A stretch of DNA of 6,445 nt. Origin: Flavobacteriaceae bacterium (GTDB taxonomy: Bacteria > Bacteroidota > Bacteroidia > Flavobacteriales > Weeksellaceae). Positions within the stretch are counted from its first letter, which is position 1; each line of letters begins with the position of its first letter. Below are positions 6,397 through 6,445 of this stretch, piece after piece. The DNA lies in NCBI GenBank assembly GCA_031289875.1, contig JAITOO010000146.1, positions 1-6,445 on the forward strand, written 5' to 3'. The notes beneath the pieces are model-generated. The model made no database searches. It was not told the origin of the DNA and saw only the letters and a list, made by a program, of their open reading frames with translations. A program made the position numbers and the translations under genes.

Positions 6397-6445
6397 TTTT
6401 GAAAATTTGTTTAGCTTCAAGATGATGTAAGGATGTAAATTTTTT

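Noticed and set aside
6397..6445. Possible start of another gene at the right edge
   Set aside because: The ATG codons here are followed at once or almost at once by TAA; 49 bases are too few to support a gene.

Overview
The window looks like chromosomal housekeeping sequence from a member of the Bacteroidota, most likely a Flavobacteriia-type bacterium. Supporting signs are AT-rich DNA, starts without clear Shine-Dalgarno sequences, two candidate promoter boxes of the TAnnTTTG type, and a set of protein types typical of that group: a tiny PspC-domain protein ending in SVFDL, a secreted M1 metallopeptidase, and an Nfu/NifU protein with a doubled N-terminal domain. Genus cannot be fixed by eye.

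Layout. Positions 1-458 (+) hold the end of a small glycogen-binding (CBM48/E-set) protein, followed 17 bp later by the PspC-domain membrane protein. Positions 459-741 are a convergent gap with no convincing gene; they hold one weak hairpin and a short, possibly decayed reading frame. Positions 742-3381 (-) hold a secreted M1 aminopeptidase followed after 3 bp by a type III pantothenate kinase (coaX), probably one transcript. Positions 3382-3472 are the divergent promoter region between the peptidase and an ECF-type sigma factor (3473-4021, +). Positions 4070-5452 (-) hold a gamma-class carbonic anhydrase and then yaaA. After a second divergent promoter region comes the Nfu/NifU iron-sulphur protein (5524-6396, +). 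The last 49 bases contain no recognisable gene.

Functionally these are separate cell-maintenance jobs: CoA synthesis, extracytoplasmic peptide breakdown, transcription control, oxidative-stress iron handling (YaaA), Fe-S cluster delivery (Nfu) and CO2/bicarbonate chemistry. YaaA and Nfu share an iron/oxidative-stress theme but are on opposite strands and not in one operon. I found no defence system, mobile element, CRISPR array, RNA gene or unmistakable novel system.

The best leads are the replaced motif residues in CoaX (Asn for the first catalytic-motif Asp, Leu for the Arg of the GxDR motif) and the unexplained frame in the 459-741 gap.
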